Both the position numbers and the translations under genes were made by a program. From Meconema thalassinum (taxonomy: Eukaryota > Arthropoda > Insecta > Orthoptera > Tettigoniidae): a stretch of 64,000 bases of DNA. The stretch covers positions 343,702,444-343,766,443 of the forward strand of contig OX336389.2 of NCBI GenBank assembly GCA_946902985.2, read 5' to 3'. Shown piece after piece: positions 10,016 to 21,970 of the stretch; the first letter of the stretch is position 1, and the number at the start of each line of letters is the position of its first letter. Below the pieces are notes generated by a model, which was not told the origin of the DNA, searched no databases, and saw only the letters and a list, made by a program, of their open reading frames with translations.

Positions 10016-10362
10016 AAATTTGATCTGTAGGCTATTTCATTGAATATTTATATAGCGGACAGTGATGATTTTATTAATATTTTGTTTATTCTGGCCTCCC
10101 CTGCGTCTAGCCAGATTAGTGACTGACTGAAATTAAATACAGTGTAATTAAATCACCGAAAGTGAAACTCGTTCTGCACCTGTTTTCATCTAATACTTCA
10201 AAAATAGTTCTCCCTGGGCCTGGACTGTTGAGGTGAAAACAGAAAGTACACCTGTCCGGAATGCAGAAGATTCAGGGTGTCAGTTTTATATCTTACACTG
10301 CGGGAATGGAAATGTCAGTTCACACGTTGCCACACGTGAAGATGATATTAGGTACTAGTGGT

Positions 10363-11430
10363 AGTGCCCGGCTTCGCCCGGTGGATTTATTTGTTTTGTG
10401 GATGATAATGAACACTACTACAGAACTGGCACATGATACTTAAACTAACGGAAATAAATATTTTAAACATATAACTTTTGTGGTGTTAGTGGGGGTGATA
10501 TGTAGTCCAGTATAATGGACGTAACATTCAGGTCATTTTCCCGTAATGATAATGATAATAATGAATACGGAAACGGCTATTTACTAACTGCAGTACTGTC
10601 ACACATAATTTACAAACGAATTGAAAAATATTATTAGAAAGAGGAGTAAGTGAAATAGCAGACACTGCCTAGGGCCTACATCTTATCGGCTGTTAGAAAA
10701 GTAGAGACCAATAGTGTCGTCTTTTGTCGCATAGTGCCGTAGGAAAATAATCAGAGCACTTTGGAAAACCTCGGCTGTCCCGAGCTCCTGAGGTAGCAAT
10801 AGTGTCATTTATCGCCACATAGCGTTAAAGGATATGGCTTGGAGCAAATGAAGGTAAATTTGAAAGCACCAACGCTTATTGCAGCTGGTAATCTCAATGC
10901 ACGGCACCAACACCATGATATTTTCATGATTATAACTGTTTTAAGGGGCCTAAGAAATCTTTTTTCACTAATTACTCCCCGTGACTGCAATTTATAAGCA
11001 GCGCAAGATGTAACTATTTTCGCAATTCTGCACCAAAACACGGGTAGGGGTGGCGTTTTGCAGCCCGCATTGCCAGCCAACAATAGACTTATTAAAATAT
11101 TCTTCCAGTTACACTACTACGGGCATGAATAGTTCTAGGGCCTTAAAACGTGGTTTTCAAGTTCCTTTTGCCCGTTATTCTAAATGTAGGGAATGGAGAG
11201 GGTTGTCCAAAATATCAAGTTGACAGTGTTATTCGTCAGGTTCCACGGTTTCAGATAGGTGAAACGGTGTAGATTTGTGTCAAAGGGCCTAAATGCAGGG
11301 AATGGAGTGGTCTGTCCGAAATTTAAAGTGGACAGTTTTACCCGCAGGGTTCCAAAGGGTAAGAATACAAAATTTGGTTCAGATTGGAGAAACGGTGTAG
11401 ATTTGTATAAATAACAGACAAACAGACAGA
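10363..11430. repeat. Possible RTE-type retroposon remnant
   Basis: The left part has a small GC hairpin, TGCCCGGCTTCGCCCGG, and the right part ends in ACAGACAAACAGACAGAC. Both motifs are typical of 3' parts of RTE-like retroposons in animals. No reverse transcriptase can be read. A tail-like piece, GTTTTAAGGGGCCTAAG, sits at 10930-10946. Boundaries are guesses. A related hairpin, CCCGGCTTTGCCGGG, occurs at 40647-40661. Confidence 0.35.
11180..11403. repeat. Degenerate tandem duplication of about 110 bp
   Basis: Two successive segments each begin CTAAATGTAGGGAATGG or CTAAATGCAGGGAATGG and end GAAACGGTGTAGATTTGT. They differ at many positions. Confidence 0.65.
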
Positions 11431-11437
11431 CGGAGGG

Positions 11438-11683
11438 GAGTCCGGCACAAGCAAGTCGAAGCAATGCTGGACTCCGCTGGGGCCCCGTGGTCACCAACTC
11501 TCGTCCCACCAGATGTGAGCCCCTGGGGGATCAAATACAAGAGATACCTGAAAGAAAAGCAAGAGGTCTGACCCCTCGAAGAATGAGGGATCAGGAAAAA
11601 TGAGAGAAATGCCAATTAAGGCCTCGGATACCCTAATACCGTCGGGGTCGGAGGAGAACAAGATCACCAAGAGAGGTCGACAG
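11438..11683. repeat. Permuted repeat, order A-B
   Basis: Block A (11438-11541, GTCCGGCACAAGCAAG to ATCAAATACAAG) is followed directly by block B (11542-11683, AGATACCTGAAAG to GAGGTCGACAG). It appears inserted in the ACAGACA tail of the preceding repeat, because AGACAAACATTGAGC resumes after it. The other copy (12595-12847) has the blocks in the opposite order. Confidence 0.7.
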
Positions 11684-11701
11684 ACAAACATTGAGCTTTA
11701 T

Positions 11702-12042
11702 ATACCGGGTGAGTCTTCCGCCGCTTATTTTTCTAGTTTTCGGCCACACTTCCAACGTCTGATGCCAGCATAGTCGACAGTTCCCCGTCTACAGTCAAGC
11801 CACAATGACCCTAAACGACTTTACAAGATTTATGACGACAAATACATGTGTGCGACAAGTGATTATTCAATGCATCAAACTGTCATACGGGCATGTACAA
11901 AGAACATGCTGATTATATGGTTTCAGTTGGATACGAAATTAACGCTGGGTACGGTGGCTTACTGATAAACATCGTGAATGAACCTTCGGAGCGGAAAACA
12001 GTATCACATCTCATACGCTTTCAGGCAAGGAGAAGGGACGAG
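11702..12042. other. Spacer, nothing recognised
   Basis: No recognisable content. Confidence 0.5.
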
Positions 12043-12123
12043 CAGCCGTGGAGCAATGGTCCAAGCGCGTAGAAGGTAGCGGACCTCTTTTTGGGGGGTG
12101 GGTTCGAATCCCACCACCGCTAA
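12043..12123 (+). repeat. tRNA-like sequence, probably a SINE head
   Basis: GGTGGGTTCGAATCCCACC forms a perfect T-arm-like stem and loop (12102-12120), and a D-arm-like AGCAATGGTCCAAGCGC precedes it. The acceptor stem does not close convincingly, and the rest of the cloverleaf is irregular. I read it as a tRNA relic or SINE head, not as a functional tRNA gene. Confidence 0.4.
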
Positions 12124-12149
12124 ATATTTGTATGCATATTTATGCTTTG

Positions 12150-12594
12150 GGAATACAGGATGATGTTGATGATGATGGTGATAATTGTTGTTTTAAGGGG
12201 CCTAACATCTAGGTGTTCATGAAGATGAACCTTTAGTTAAATCTAACTACAAACTTACACAATTAGAAAAGGAAAGGAAAACAAAAGAAGAGTAAGGGAA
12301 ATAAAAGAAAGGGTGGAAGAACTACCCTCAACCCTCGAAGAATGAGGGACTTTGAAAGAAGGAGAGCCATGAATGGCAGAGATGAAAGGGAAAGAGGAGA
12401 GGGCCCGTCCCAAAGGCAACGGAAAAAGGCGGAAAACCGGATCCAGCTCAGGAATCCCTCGGTATTGATAACTCTCGAGCTCGCCAGCTGTGATCCCTTG
12501 AGGGTGTAGCATTATCCAAGGAGCACAAGAACTGTTGGGGATACACACACCTTGCCTCCTTGAGGGCCTTGAGCAGAAGGCAAGAGATACCTGA
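12150..12594. repeat. Interspersed repeat, tail and body
   Basis: It begins with the inverted shared tail (TTGTTGTTTTAAGGGGCC at 12186-12203) and continues through 'ttagttaaatctaactacaa'. The 12183-12268 part is matched in inverted orientation at 13022-13130. The body to 12594 is purine-rich and leads directly into block B. Confidence 0.5.
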
Positions 12595-12847
12595 AGAAAA
12601 GCAAGAGGTCTGACCCCTCGAAGAATGAGGGATCAGGAAAAATGAGAGAAATGCCAATTAAGGCCTCGGATACCCTAATACCGTCGGGGTCGGAGGAGAA
12701 CAAGAGTTCACCAAGAGAGGTCGACAGGAAAGAAGACGTAGGGGGGTCCGGCACAAGCAAGTCGAAGCAATGCTGGACTCAGCTGGGGTCCCGTGGTCGC
12801 CAACCCACGTCCCACCAGATGTGAGCCCCTGGGGGATCAAATACAAG
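12595..12847. repeat. Permuted repeat, order B-A
   Basis: Block B (12595-12727) comes first, then an 18-bp joint, then block A (12746-12847). Sequence identity to the 11.4-kb copy is high within each block, but their order is reversed. Confidence 0.7.
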
Positions 12848-13021
12848 AACATAGCGACGAAATAACCAGCGTTTCTAGGCTGCACGCTGTGTCAATCCAG
12901 TACACATCGAACCCTAAGTAAACACCGCGTGATATTAGTCAAATGTGGCACGAATGGCCTTGTATATGATTCTCAACACTTAAAATGTGCATAAATGGTA
13001 TTATCGGCATGTGTAAGTCAG
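12848..13021. other. Spacer, nothing recognised
   Basis: No recognisable content. Confidence 0.5.
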
Positions 13022-13145
13022 TAGTTAAGTTTAGTTGTAAGTTTGTAGTTAGATTTAATTGGTTCATTTTCATTTTTCATGAACACCCAAACCATTAGGG
13101 GCCGATAACTTAGATGTTAGGCCCCTTATAATAATAATTATCATC
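13022..13145 (+). repeat. Interspersed repeat 3' end with shared tail
   Basis: It contains AAGTTTGTAGTTAGATTTAA, then TTAGGGGCCGATAACTTAG and a run of ATAAT/ATC repeats. It is the opposite-strand match of 12183-12268 and resembles 1-75. Confidence 0.65.
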
Positions 13146-13207
13146 GTCATCAACTTGTATTTGATACCCAAAGCTTAAATTACCGAGAGTCAGATACGGT
13201 AGGAGTG

Positions 13208-13527
13208 TATTGTGTGCGCTCCAGGAGAAGTCAGCTGGGGTTGAACTGCAGATGCCTTCCCGCGTACTTCATACCGCGCATTCAAAAAACATCATGACTG
13301 TTACTGTCAGCTTCACTCTTTCACGTCTTCGTTTTATTTGTACTCTGCAAATGGGGAAAGTGGACATGGATCTTCAATGGCAGACTTCATACTTAAGCTG
13401 GATGAATTATAAGCAGTAGCAGTAACTGACGGTCGATATATTTAGGTCAGGAATCGACTGACCGCGCATGCGTACAACCGAACCGTCGCACCGTGTCGCA
13501 CTGACTTCTCCTGGTGCGCAGACAATA
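13208..13527. mobile_element. MITE-like element with 27-bp inverted ends
   Basis: The left end TATTGTGTGCGC... (13208-13234) matches the inverted right end (13501-13527) at 25 of 27 positions, including CCAGGAGAAGTCAG. The length is about 320 bp, with no useful coding. A TA target duplication is possible but is contained in the ends, so the superfamily is unknown. Confidence 0.6.
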
Positions 13528-13897
13528 GGCATGGCTGTCTGTAGCCCAAAAATGTTCCGTCAGAGGTTATGTGGGTAAAAGAGAACAGCCCGAGGCTGTC
13601 CTATAACGAGGCATGCTAAGCAAGGTAAAGAGTGAGGTATTTTTCCATTGCCTTTATAGTTGATGTAGGGCGGCAGCACTGACCCTATGAGTAGCATCTC
13701 TCACATGCCATGACTTGCCGCTATCCACACCTTGCTAGGTTCCTTATTATAATCGCAGCTATAAACGACTCTTGAGTGTCTAGGCTGTGCCAACGGACAG
13801 TGTGACTGGGGTGGTGGTATTATGAATTTAAGTATCTTGGTTGTGATACGAAGATATATATGAAATGGGTTTGACGAGTGAAGTACTCAATGAAGGG
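13528..13897. other. Spacer, nothing recognised
   Basis: Contains no frame or repeat I can assign. Confidence 0.45.
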
Positions 13898-14275
13898 ATC
13901 ACCTCGAAGTGTAGTGGCTAGCATTCTTAGCTGTCGCCTCTGAGAACCGGGTTCGATTCCTGGCTTCTGATCTGGGGGCTGGAACGGAGTATAATCAGCC
14001 TCGTGAAATAACATTGAGAAGGGGTGGGTTCGATTCCCTTCTCTGCTATGCTAGAAGTGGTTTTTCATGGTTTCCCACTTCTACTCCAGGCAAATGCCAG
14101 AATGCCACGACCGCCTCCTTCTCTATCCCAGCCTCAAATACAAAAATGCACTCGCTACTACAGTCATCACAATAACACAGGCTATCAGACAAATTCTTTA
14201 CATACCGAAGTCTACGGGGATGAAATGACCAGGATGTCCAAGTCCCTAAGTGAAACAATAACAACTCAGTGAAGG
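13898..14275 (+). repeat. SINE family A, near full length
   Basis: The head starts CACCTCGAAGTGTAGTGGCT with GGGTTCGATTCC at 13949-13960. The second B-box-like motif GGGTTCGATTCCC is at 14026-14038. The tail ends in CAATAACAAC. Confidence 0.75.
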
Positions 14276-14632
14276 ACATACGTTTAGGTGTGGCCACGAT
14301 AGACGAGCTAATTACTGTGTTACCGCAGCTTGCAGCTGTTCTGCCCTCGTTGCAGCTAATAGTGTAAGCGTGATCCTGCGCCCCTGTACGTAAAGTCACA
14401 ATTCTAGGTCAACCTTAGGTAATTTTAGTTTCACTGGTGACCATTGATGTACGTTTCGAGCTAGCGTGTTTCTCTGATGTTTGGTAACGTTTGAAGGCTA
14501 GAGCATACGATGCCGTCCGTACCTTGGAGGTCAGTGTTCAAGGCGCGTTTTAGATGCAACTACTGGCCAAGTCACATTCCATGGCTGGGGTGAGGAACTG
14601 CTCGTTTGTGTTTCTGTAATGAATGATTGATT
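14276..14632. other. Spacer, nothing recognised
   Basis: No recognisable content. Confidence 0.5.
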
Positions 14633-14910
14633 GTTGTTGTCTTGGGATATACTGGTCATCAGACCTGTGTGCATCGGTGTGTGTTAAATTTTGTCTGATA
14701 ACCTGTGTTACTGTGATGGCTGTAGTAGTGTGTGCTGCCGCATCTGGTACAGGGTTGAGGTAGGTGACCCGGGTCATCAAATAAGGCATTTAACTGGATG
14801 AAGTATGGGGAAAATCCACGGAAAAACCGTTCTTAGAATAGCCAGGATTCGAACATCTGATCTCCGGACTTGCTACAGTTCACAATGCGCGATTTAACAA
14901 CCAGCACTTT
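14633..14910 (-). repeat. SINE family C
   Basis: The inverted tail TTGTTGTTGTCTTGGGATA lies at the left, followed by GTCTGATAACCTGTGTTACT and, near 14841-14856, the complement of a GTTCGAATCC B box. The head is degraded beyond about 14890. Confidence 0.65.
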
Positions 14911-15049
14911 CGGAGATCCGAGGTTCGAAAACTGACTTGGATAACACCGCAAATTTTAGCTCTTGAACATGAATAGTTCCAGATGGCAGGAATTAGATCT
15001 TAATTCACTGCAGACTTATTTCATCATATTTGTACAAGTGATCATTCAT

Positions 15050-15290
15050 GGTTGTTTTTACATCATTCTAGAGCTTGAGACATCTTGGTCATCAGCCCCG
15101 TGTACTTGGCAGTGGCTATTCTGATAATCTGTACTGTATTTCTGTGATGACTGTAGTAGGCCTAGTGTAATTTTCGTAGACTTCCCAGGACTTGAAATAA
15201 GGTACCATCCCGTCATTGGTTTGGAGGAGAGTGTGAATAACCTGAGGTAAAACCACGCTGTGGCAAAGTGGAAACACTGCTTTTAACGAC
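15050..15290 (-). repeat. SINE family C, head lost
   Basis: The left end reads ATCTTGGTCATCAGCCCCGTG, shortened here to its core, followed by the family C body. The tRNA-like head is missing where the satellite array begins, so the array edge may have cut it. Confidence 0.55.
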
Positions 15291-15839
15291 CTCTATGAGA
15301 CATAATAGGTGAGAGTAGATATCGTGATGTTTGGGCGGCCGCGAGTAGACCTAATAGACGAGAGTGGATATCGTGACGTTTGGGCGGCCGCGAGTAGACC
15401 TAATAGACGAAAGTGGATATCGTGATGTGTCGTTGACTGCGAGTAAACCTAATAGACGAGAGTGGATACCGTGATGTGTCGGTGACTGCGAGTAGACCTA
15501 ATAGACGAGAGTGGATACCGTGATGTGTCGGTGACCGCGAGTAGATCTAATAGACGAGAGTGGATACCGTGATGTGTGGGTGACTGTGAGTAGACCTAAT
15601 AGACGAGAGTGGATACCGTGATGTGTGGGCGACTGCGAGTAGACCTAATAGACGAGAGTGGATACCGTGATGTGTGGGCGACTGCGAGTAGACCTAATAG
15701 ACGAGAGTGGATACCGTGATGTGTGGGCGACTGCGAGTAGACCTAATAGACGAGAGTGGATACCGTGATGTGTGGGTGACTGCGAGTAGATCTAATGGAC
15801 GAGAGTGGATACCGTGATGTGTGGGCGACTGCGAGTTGA

Positions 15840-17603
15840 CCTAATAGACGAGAGTGGATACCGTGATGTGCCGGTGACTGCGAGTAGATCTAATGGACGA
15901 GAGTGGATACCGTGATGTGTGGGCGACTGCGAGTAGACCTAATAGACGAGAGTGGATACCGTGATGTGTGGGCGACTGCGAGTAGACCTAATAGACGAGA
16001 GTGGATACCGTGATGTGTCGGTGACTGCGAGTAAACCTAATAGACGAGAGTGGATACCGTGATGTGTGGGCGACCGCGAGTAGACCTAATGGACGAGAGT
16101 GGATACCGTGATGTGTGGGCGACTGTGAGTAGACCTAATAGACGAGAGTGGATACCGTGATGTGTCGGTGACTGCGAGTAGACCTAAAAGACGAGAGTGG
16201 ATACCGTGATGTGTCGGTGACTGCGAGTAGACCTAATAGACGAGAGTGGATACCGTGATGTGTGGGCGACCGCGAGTAGACCTAATGGACGAGAGTGGAT
16301 ACCGTGATGTGTGGGCGACTGCGAGTAGACCTAATGGACGAGAGTGGATACCGTGATGTGTGGGCGACTGCGAGTAGACCTAATAGACGAAAGTGGATAT
16401 CGTGATGTGTGGGCGACTGCGAGTAGATCTAATGGACGAGAGTGGATACCGTGATGTGTGGGCGACTGCGAGTAGACCTAATAGACGAGAGTGGATACCG
16501 TGATGTGTGGGCGACCGCGAGTAGACCTAATGGACGAGAGTGGATATCGTGATGTTTGGGCGACTGCGAGTAGACCTAATAGACGAGAGTGGATACCGGG
16601 ATGTGTGGGCGACTGCGAGTAGACCTAATAGACGAAAGTGGATACCGTGATGTGTGGGCGACTGCGAGTAGACTTAATAGACGAGAGTGGATATCGTGAT
16701 GTGTGGGCGACCGCGAGTAGACCTAATAGACGAGAGTGGATACCGTAATGTGTCGGTGACTGCGAGTGGACCTAATAGACGAGAGTGGATACCGTGATGT
16801 GTGGGCGACTTCGAGTAGACCTAATAAACGAGAGTGGATACCGTGATGTGTGGGCCACTGCGAGTAGACCTAATAGACGAGAGTGGATAACGTGATGTGT
16901 GGGCGACTGCGAGTAGACCTAATAGACGAGAGTGGATACCGTGATGTGTCGGTGACTGCGAGTAGACCTAATAGACGAGAGTGGATATCGTGATGTGTGG
17001 GTGACTGCGAGTGGACCTAATAGACGAGAGTGGATACCGTGATGTGTGGGCGACTGCGAGTAGACCTAATAGACGAGAGTGGATACCATGATGTGTGGGC
17101 GACCGCGAGTAGACCTAATAGACGAGAGTGGATACCGTGATGTGTGGGCGACTGCGAGTAGACCTAATAGACGAGAGTGGATACCGTTATGTGTGGGCGA
17201 CTGCGAGTGGACCTAATAGACGAGAGTGGATACCGTGATGTGTGGGCGACTGCGAGTAGACCTAATAGACGAGAGTGGATACCGTGATGTGTCGGTGACT
17301 GCGAGTAGACCTAATAGACGAGAGTGGATATCGTGATGTGTGGGTGACTGCGAGTAGACCTAATAGACGAGAGTGGATACCGTGATGTGTGGGCGACTGC
17401 GAGTAGACCTAATAGACGAGAGTGGATACCGTGATGTGTGGGCGACTGCGAGTAAACCTAATAGACGAGAGTGGATACCGTGATGTGTCGGTGACTGCGA
17501 GTAGACCTAATAGACGAGAGTGGATACCGTGATGTGTGGGCGACTGCGAGTAGACCTAATAGACGAGAGTGGATACCGTGATGTGTGGGCGACTGCGAGT
17601 AGA
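15840..17603. repeat. Satellite segment duplication, copy 1 (36 monomers)
   Basis: Rare variants recur exactly 1,764 bp (36 x 49) apart: GTGCCGGTGAC at 15869 and 17633, GATACCGGGATG at 16592 and 18356, ATACCGTTATG at 17181 and 18945. Only a few differences are visible, for example TGTTTGGG versus TGTGTGGG near 16553/18317. Confidence 0.85.
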
Positions 17604-19367
17604 CCTAATAGACGAGAGTGGATACCGTGATGTGCCGGTGACTGCGAGTAGATCTAATGGACGAGAGTGGATACCGTGATGTGTGGGCGACTGCGAGTAG
17701 ACCTAATAGACGAGAGTGGATACCGTGATGTGTGGGCGACTGCGAGTAGACCTAATAGACGAGAGTGGATACCGTGATGTGTCGGTGACTGCGAGTAAAC
17801 CTAATAGACGAGAGTGGATACCGTGATGTGTGGGCGACCGCGAGTAGACCTAATGGACGAGAGTGGATACCGTGATGTGTGGGCGACTGCGAGTAGACCT
17901 AATAGACGAGAGTGGATACCGTGATGTGTCGGTGACTGCGAGTAGACCTAAAAGACGAGAGTGGATACCGTGATGTGTCGGTGACTGCGAGTAGACCTAA
18001 TAGACGAGAGTGGATACCGTGATGTGTGGGCGACCGCGAGTAGACCTAATGGACGAGAGTGGATACCGTGATGTGTGGGCGACTGCGAGTAGACCTAATG
18101 GACGAGAGTGGATACCGTGATGTGTGGGCGACTGCGAGTAGACCTAATAGACGAAAGTGGATATCGTGATGTGTGGGCGACTGCGAGTAGATCTAATGGA
18201 CGAGAGTGGATACCGTGATGTGTGGGCGACTGCGAGTAGACCTAATAGACGAGAGTGGATACCGTGATGTGTGGGCGACCGCGAGTAGACCTAATGGACG
18301 AGAGTGGATATCGTGATGTGTGGGCGACTGCGAGTAGACCTAATAGACGAGAGTGGATACCGGGATGTGTGGGCGACTGCGAGTAGACCTAATAGACGAA
18401 AGTGGATACCGTGATGTGTGGGCGACTGCGAGTAGACTTAATAGACGAGAGTGGATATCGTGATGTGTGGGCGACCGCGAGTAGACCTAATAGACGAGAG
18501 TGGATACCGTAATGTGTCGGTGACTGCGAGTGGACCTAATAGACGAGAGTGGATACCGTGATGTGTGGGCGACTTCGAGTAGACCTAATAAACGAGAGTG
18601 GATACCGTGATGTGTGGGCCACTGCGAGTAGACCTAATAGACGAGAGTGGATAACGTGATGTGTGGGCGACTGCGAGTAGACCTAATAGACGAGAGTGGA
18701 TACCGTGATGTGTCGGTGACTGCGAGTAGACCTAATAGACGAGAGTGGATATCGTGATGTGTGGGTGACTGCGAGTGGACCTAATAGACGAGAGTGGATA
18801 CCGTGATGTGTGGGCGACTGCGAGTAGACCTAATAGACGAGAGTGGATACCATGATGTGTGGGCGACCGCGAGTAGACCTAATAGACGAGAGTGGATACC
18901 GTGATGTGTGGGCGACTGCGAGTAGACCTAATAGACGAGAGTGGATACCGTTATGTGTGGGCGACTGCGAGTGGACCTAATAGACGAGAGTGGATACCGT
19001 GATGTGTGGGCGACTGCGAGTAGACCTAATAGACGAGAGTGGATACCGTGATGTGTCGGTGACTGCGAGTAGACCTAATAGACGAGAGTGGATATCGTGA
19101 TGTGTGGGTGACTGCGAGTAGACCTAATAGACGAGAGTGGATACCGTGATGTGTGGGCGACTGCGAGTAGACCTAATAGACGAGAGTGGATACCGTGATG
19201 TGTGGGCGACTGCGAGTAAACCTAATAGACGAGAGTGGATACCGTGATGTGTCGGTGACTGCGAGTAGACCTAATAGACGAGAGTGGATACCGTGATGTG
19301 TGGGCGACTGCGAGTAGACCTAATAGACGAGAGTGGATACCGTGATGTGTGGGCGACTGCGAGTAGA
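17604..19367. repeat. Satellite segment duplication, copy 2 (36 monomers)
   Basis: Head-to-tail partner of 15840-17603. Beyond about 19,400 the phase-matched variants no longer agree, which marks the end of the duplicated segment. Confidence 0.85.
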
Positions 19368-20279
19368 CCTAATAGACGAGAGTGGATACCGTGATGTGTG
19401 GGCGACTGCGAGTAGATCTAATGGGCGAGAGTGGATAACATGATGTGTGGGCGACCGCGAGTAGACCTAATAGACGAGAGTGGATACCGTGATGTGTGGG
19501 CGACTGCGAGTAGACCTAATAGACGAGAGTGGATACCGTGATGTGTGGGCGACTGCGAGTAGATCTAATGGACGAGAGTGGATACCGTGATGTGTGGGCG
19601 ACTGTGAGTAGACCTAATAGACGAGAGTGGATACCGTGATGTGTGGGCGACCGCGAGTAGACCTAATAGACGAGAGTGGATACCGTGATGTGTGGGCGAC
19701 TGCGAGTAGACCTAATAGACGAGAGTGGATACCGTGATGTGTGGGCGACTGCGAGTAGACCTAATAGACGAGAGTGGATACCGTGATGTGTGGGCGACTG
19801 CGAGTAGACCTAATAGACGAGAGTGGATACCGTGATGTGTGGGCGACTGCGAGTAAACCTAATAGACGAGAGTGGATACCGTGATGTGTCGGTGACTGCG
19901 AGTAGACCTAATAGACGAGAGTGGATACCGTGATGTGTGGGCGACTGCGAGTAGACCTAATAGACGAGAGTGGATACCGTGATGTGTGGGCGACTGCGAG
20001 TAGACCTAATAGACGAGAGTGGATACCGTGATGTGTGGGCGACTGCGAGTAGATCTAATGGACGAGAGTGGATAACATGATGTGTGGGCGACCGCGAGTA
20101 GACCTAATAGACGAGAGTGGATACCGTGATGTGTGGGCGACTGCGAGTAGACCTAATAGACGAGAGTGGATACCGTGATGTGTGGGCGACTGCGAGTAGA
20201 CCTAATAGACGAGAGTGGATACCGTGATGTGTGGGCGACTGCGAGTAGACCTAATAGACGAGAGTGGATACCGTGATGT

Positions 20280-21970
20280 GTGGGCGACTGTGAGTAGACC
20301 TAATAGACGAGAGTGGATACCGTGATGTGTGGGCGACTGCGAGTAGACCTAATAGACGAGAGTGGATACCGTGATGTGTGGGCGACTGCGAGTAGATCTA
20401 ATGGACGAGAGTGGATACCGTGATGTGTGGGCGACTGTGAGTAGACCTAATAGACGAGAGTGGATACCGTGATGTGTGGGCGACCGCGAGTAGATCTAAT
20501 AGACGAGAGTGGATACCGTGATGTGTGGGCGACTGTGAGTAGACCTAATAGACGAGAGTGGATACCGTGATGTGTGGGCGACTGCGAGTAGGCCTAATAG
20601 ACGAGAGTGGATACCGTGATGTGTGGGCGACTGCGAGTAGATCTAATGGACGAGAGTGGATACCTTGATGTGTGGGCGACTGTGAGTAGACCTAATAGAC
20701 GAGAGTGGATACCGTGATGTGTGGGCGACCGCGAGTAGACCTAATAGACGAGAGTGGATACCGTGATGTGTGGGCGACCGCGAGTAGATCTAATGGACGA
20801 GAGTGGATACCGTGATGTGTGGGCGACTGCGAGTAGACCTAATGGACGAGAGTGGATACCGTGATGTGTGGGCGACCGCGAGTAGACCTAATAGACGAGA
20901 GTGGATACCGTGATGTGTGGGCGACCGTGAGTAGACCTAATAGACGAGAGTGGATACCGTGATGTGTGGGCGACCGCGAGTAGATCTAATAGACGAGAGT
21001 GGATACCGTGATGTGTGGGCGACTTCGGGTGGACCTAATAGACGAGAGTGGATACCGTGATGTGTGGGCGACTGCGAGTAGATCTAATGGACGAGTGTGG
21101 ATACCGTGATGTGTGGGCGACTGCGAGTAGACCTAATAGACGAGAGTGGATACCGTGATGTGTGGGCGACTGCGAGTAGACCTAATAGACGAGAGTGGAT
21201 ACCGTGATGTGTGGGCGACTGTGAGTAGACCTAATAGACGAGAGTGGATACCGTGATGTGTGGGCGACTGCGAGTAGACCTAATAGACGAGAGTGGATAC
21301 CGTGATGTGTGGGCGACTGCGAGTAGATCTAATGGACGAGAGTGGATACCGTGATGTGTGGGCGACTGTGAGTAGACCTAATAGACGAGAGTGGATACCG
21401 TGATGTGTGGGCGACCGCGAGTAGATCTAATAGACGAGAGTGGATACCGTGATGTGTGGGCGACTGTGAGTAGACCTAATAGACGAGAGTGGATACCGTG
21501 ATGTGTGGGCGACTGCGAGTAGGCCTAATAGACGAGAGTGGATACCGTGATGTGTGGGCGACTGCGAGTAGATCTAATGGACGAGAGTGGATACCGTGAT
21601 GTGTGGGCGACTGTGAGTAGACCTAATAGACGAGAGTGGATACCGTGATGTGTGGGCGACCGCGAGTAGACCTAATAGACGAGAGTGGATACCGTGATGT
21701 GTGGGCGACCGCGAGTAGATCTAATGGACGAGAGTGGATACCGTGATGTGTGGGCGACTTCGAGTAGACCTAATAGACGAGAGTGGATACCGTGATGTGT
21801 GGGCGACTGCGAGTAGACCTAATGGACGAGAGTGGATACCGTGATGTGTGGGCGACCGCGAGTAGACCTAATAGACGAGAGTGGATACCGTGATGTGTGG
21901 GCGACCGTGAGTAGACCTAATAGACGAGAGTGGATACCGTGATGTGTGGGCGACCGCGAGTAGATCTAAT
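20280..21970. repeat. Second satellite segment duplication (19 monomers)
   Basis: Variants such as AGTAGGCCTAATAG recur at 20587 and 21518, 931 bp or 19 x 49 apart. After about 21,750 the offset becomes 980 bp, so the second copy gained one monomer. Confidence 0.75.

Noticed and set aside
12043..12123. Functional tRNA gene
   Set aside because: The T arm is perfect but acceptor and anticodon arms do not fold well. Many SINE heads in the window look alike.
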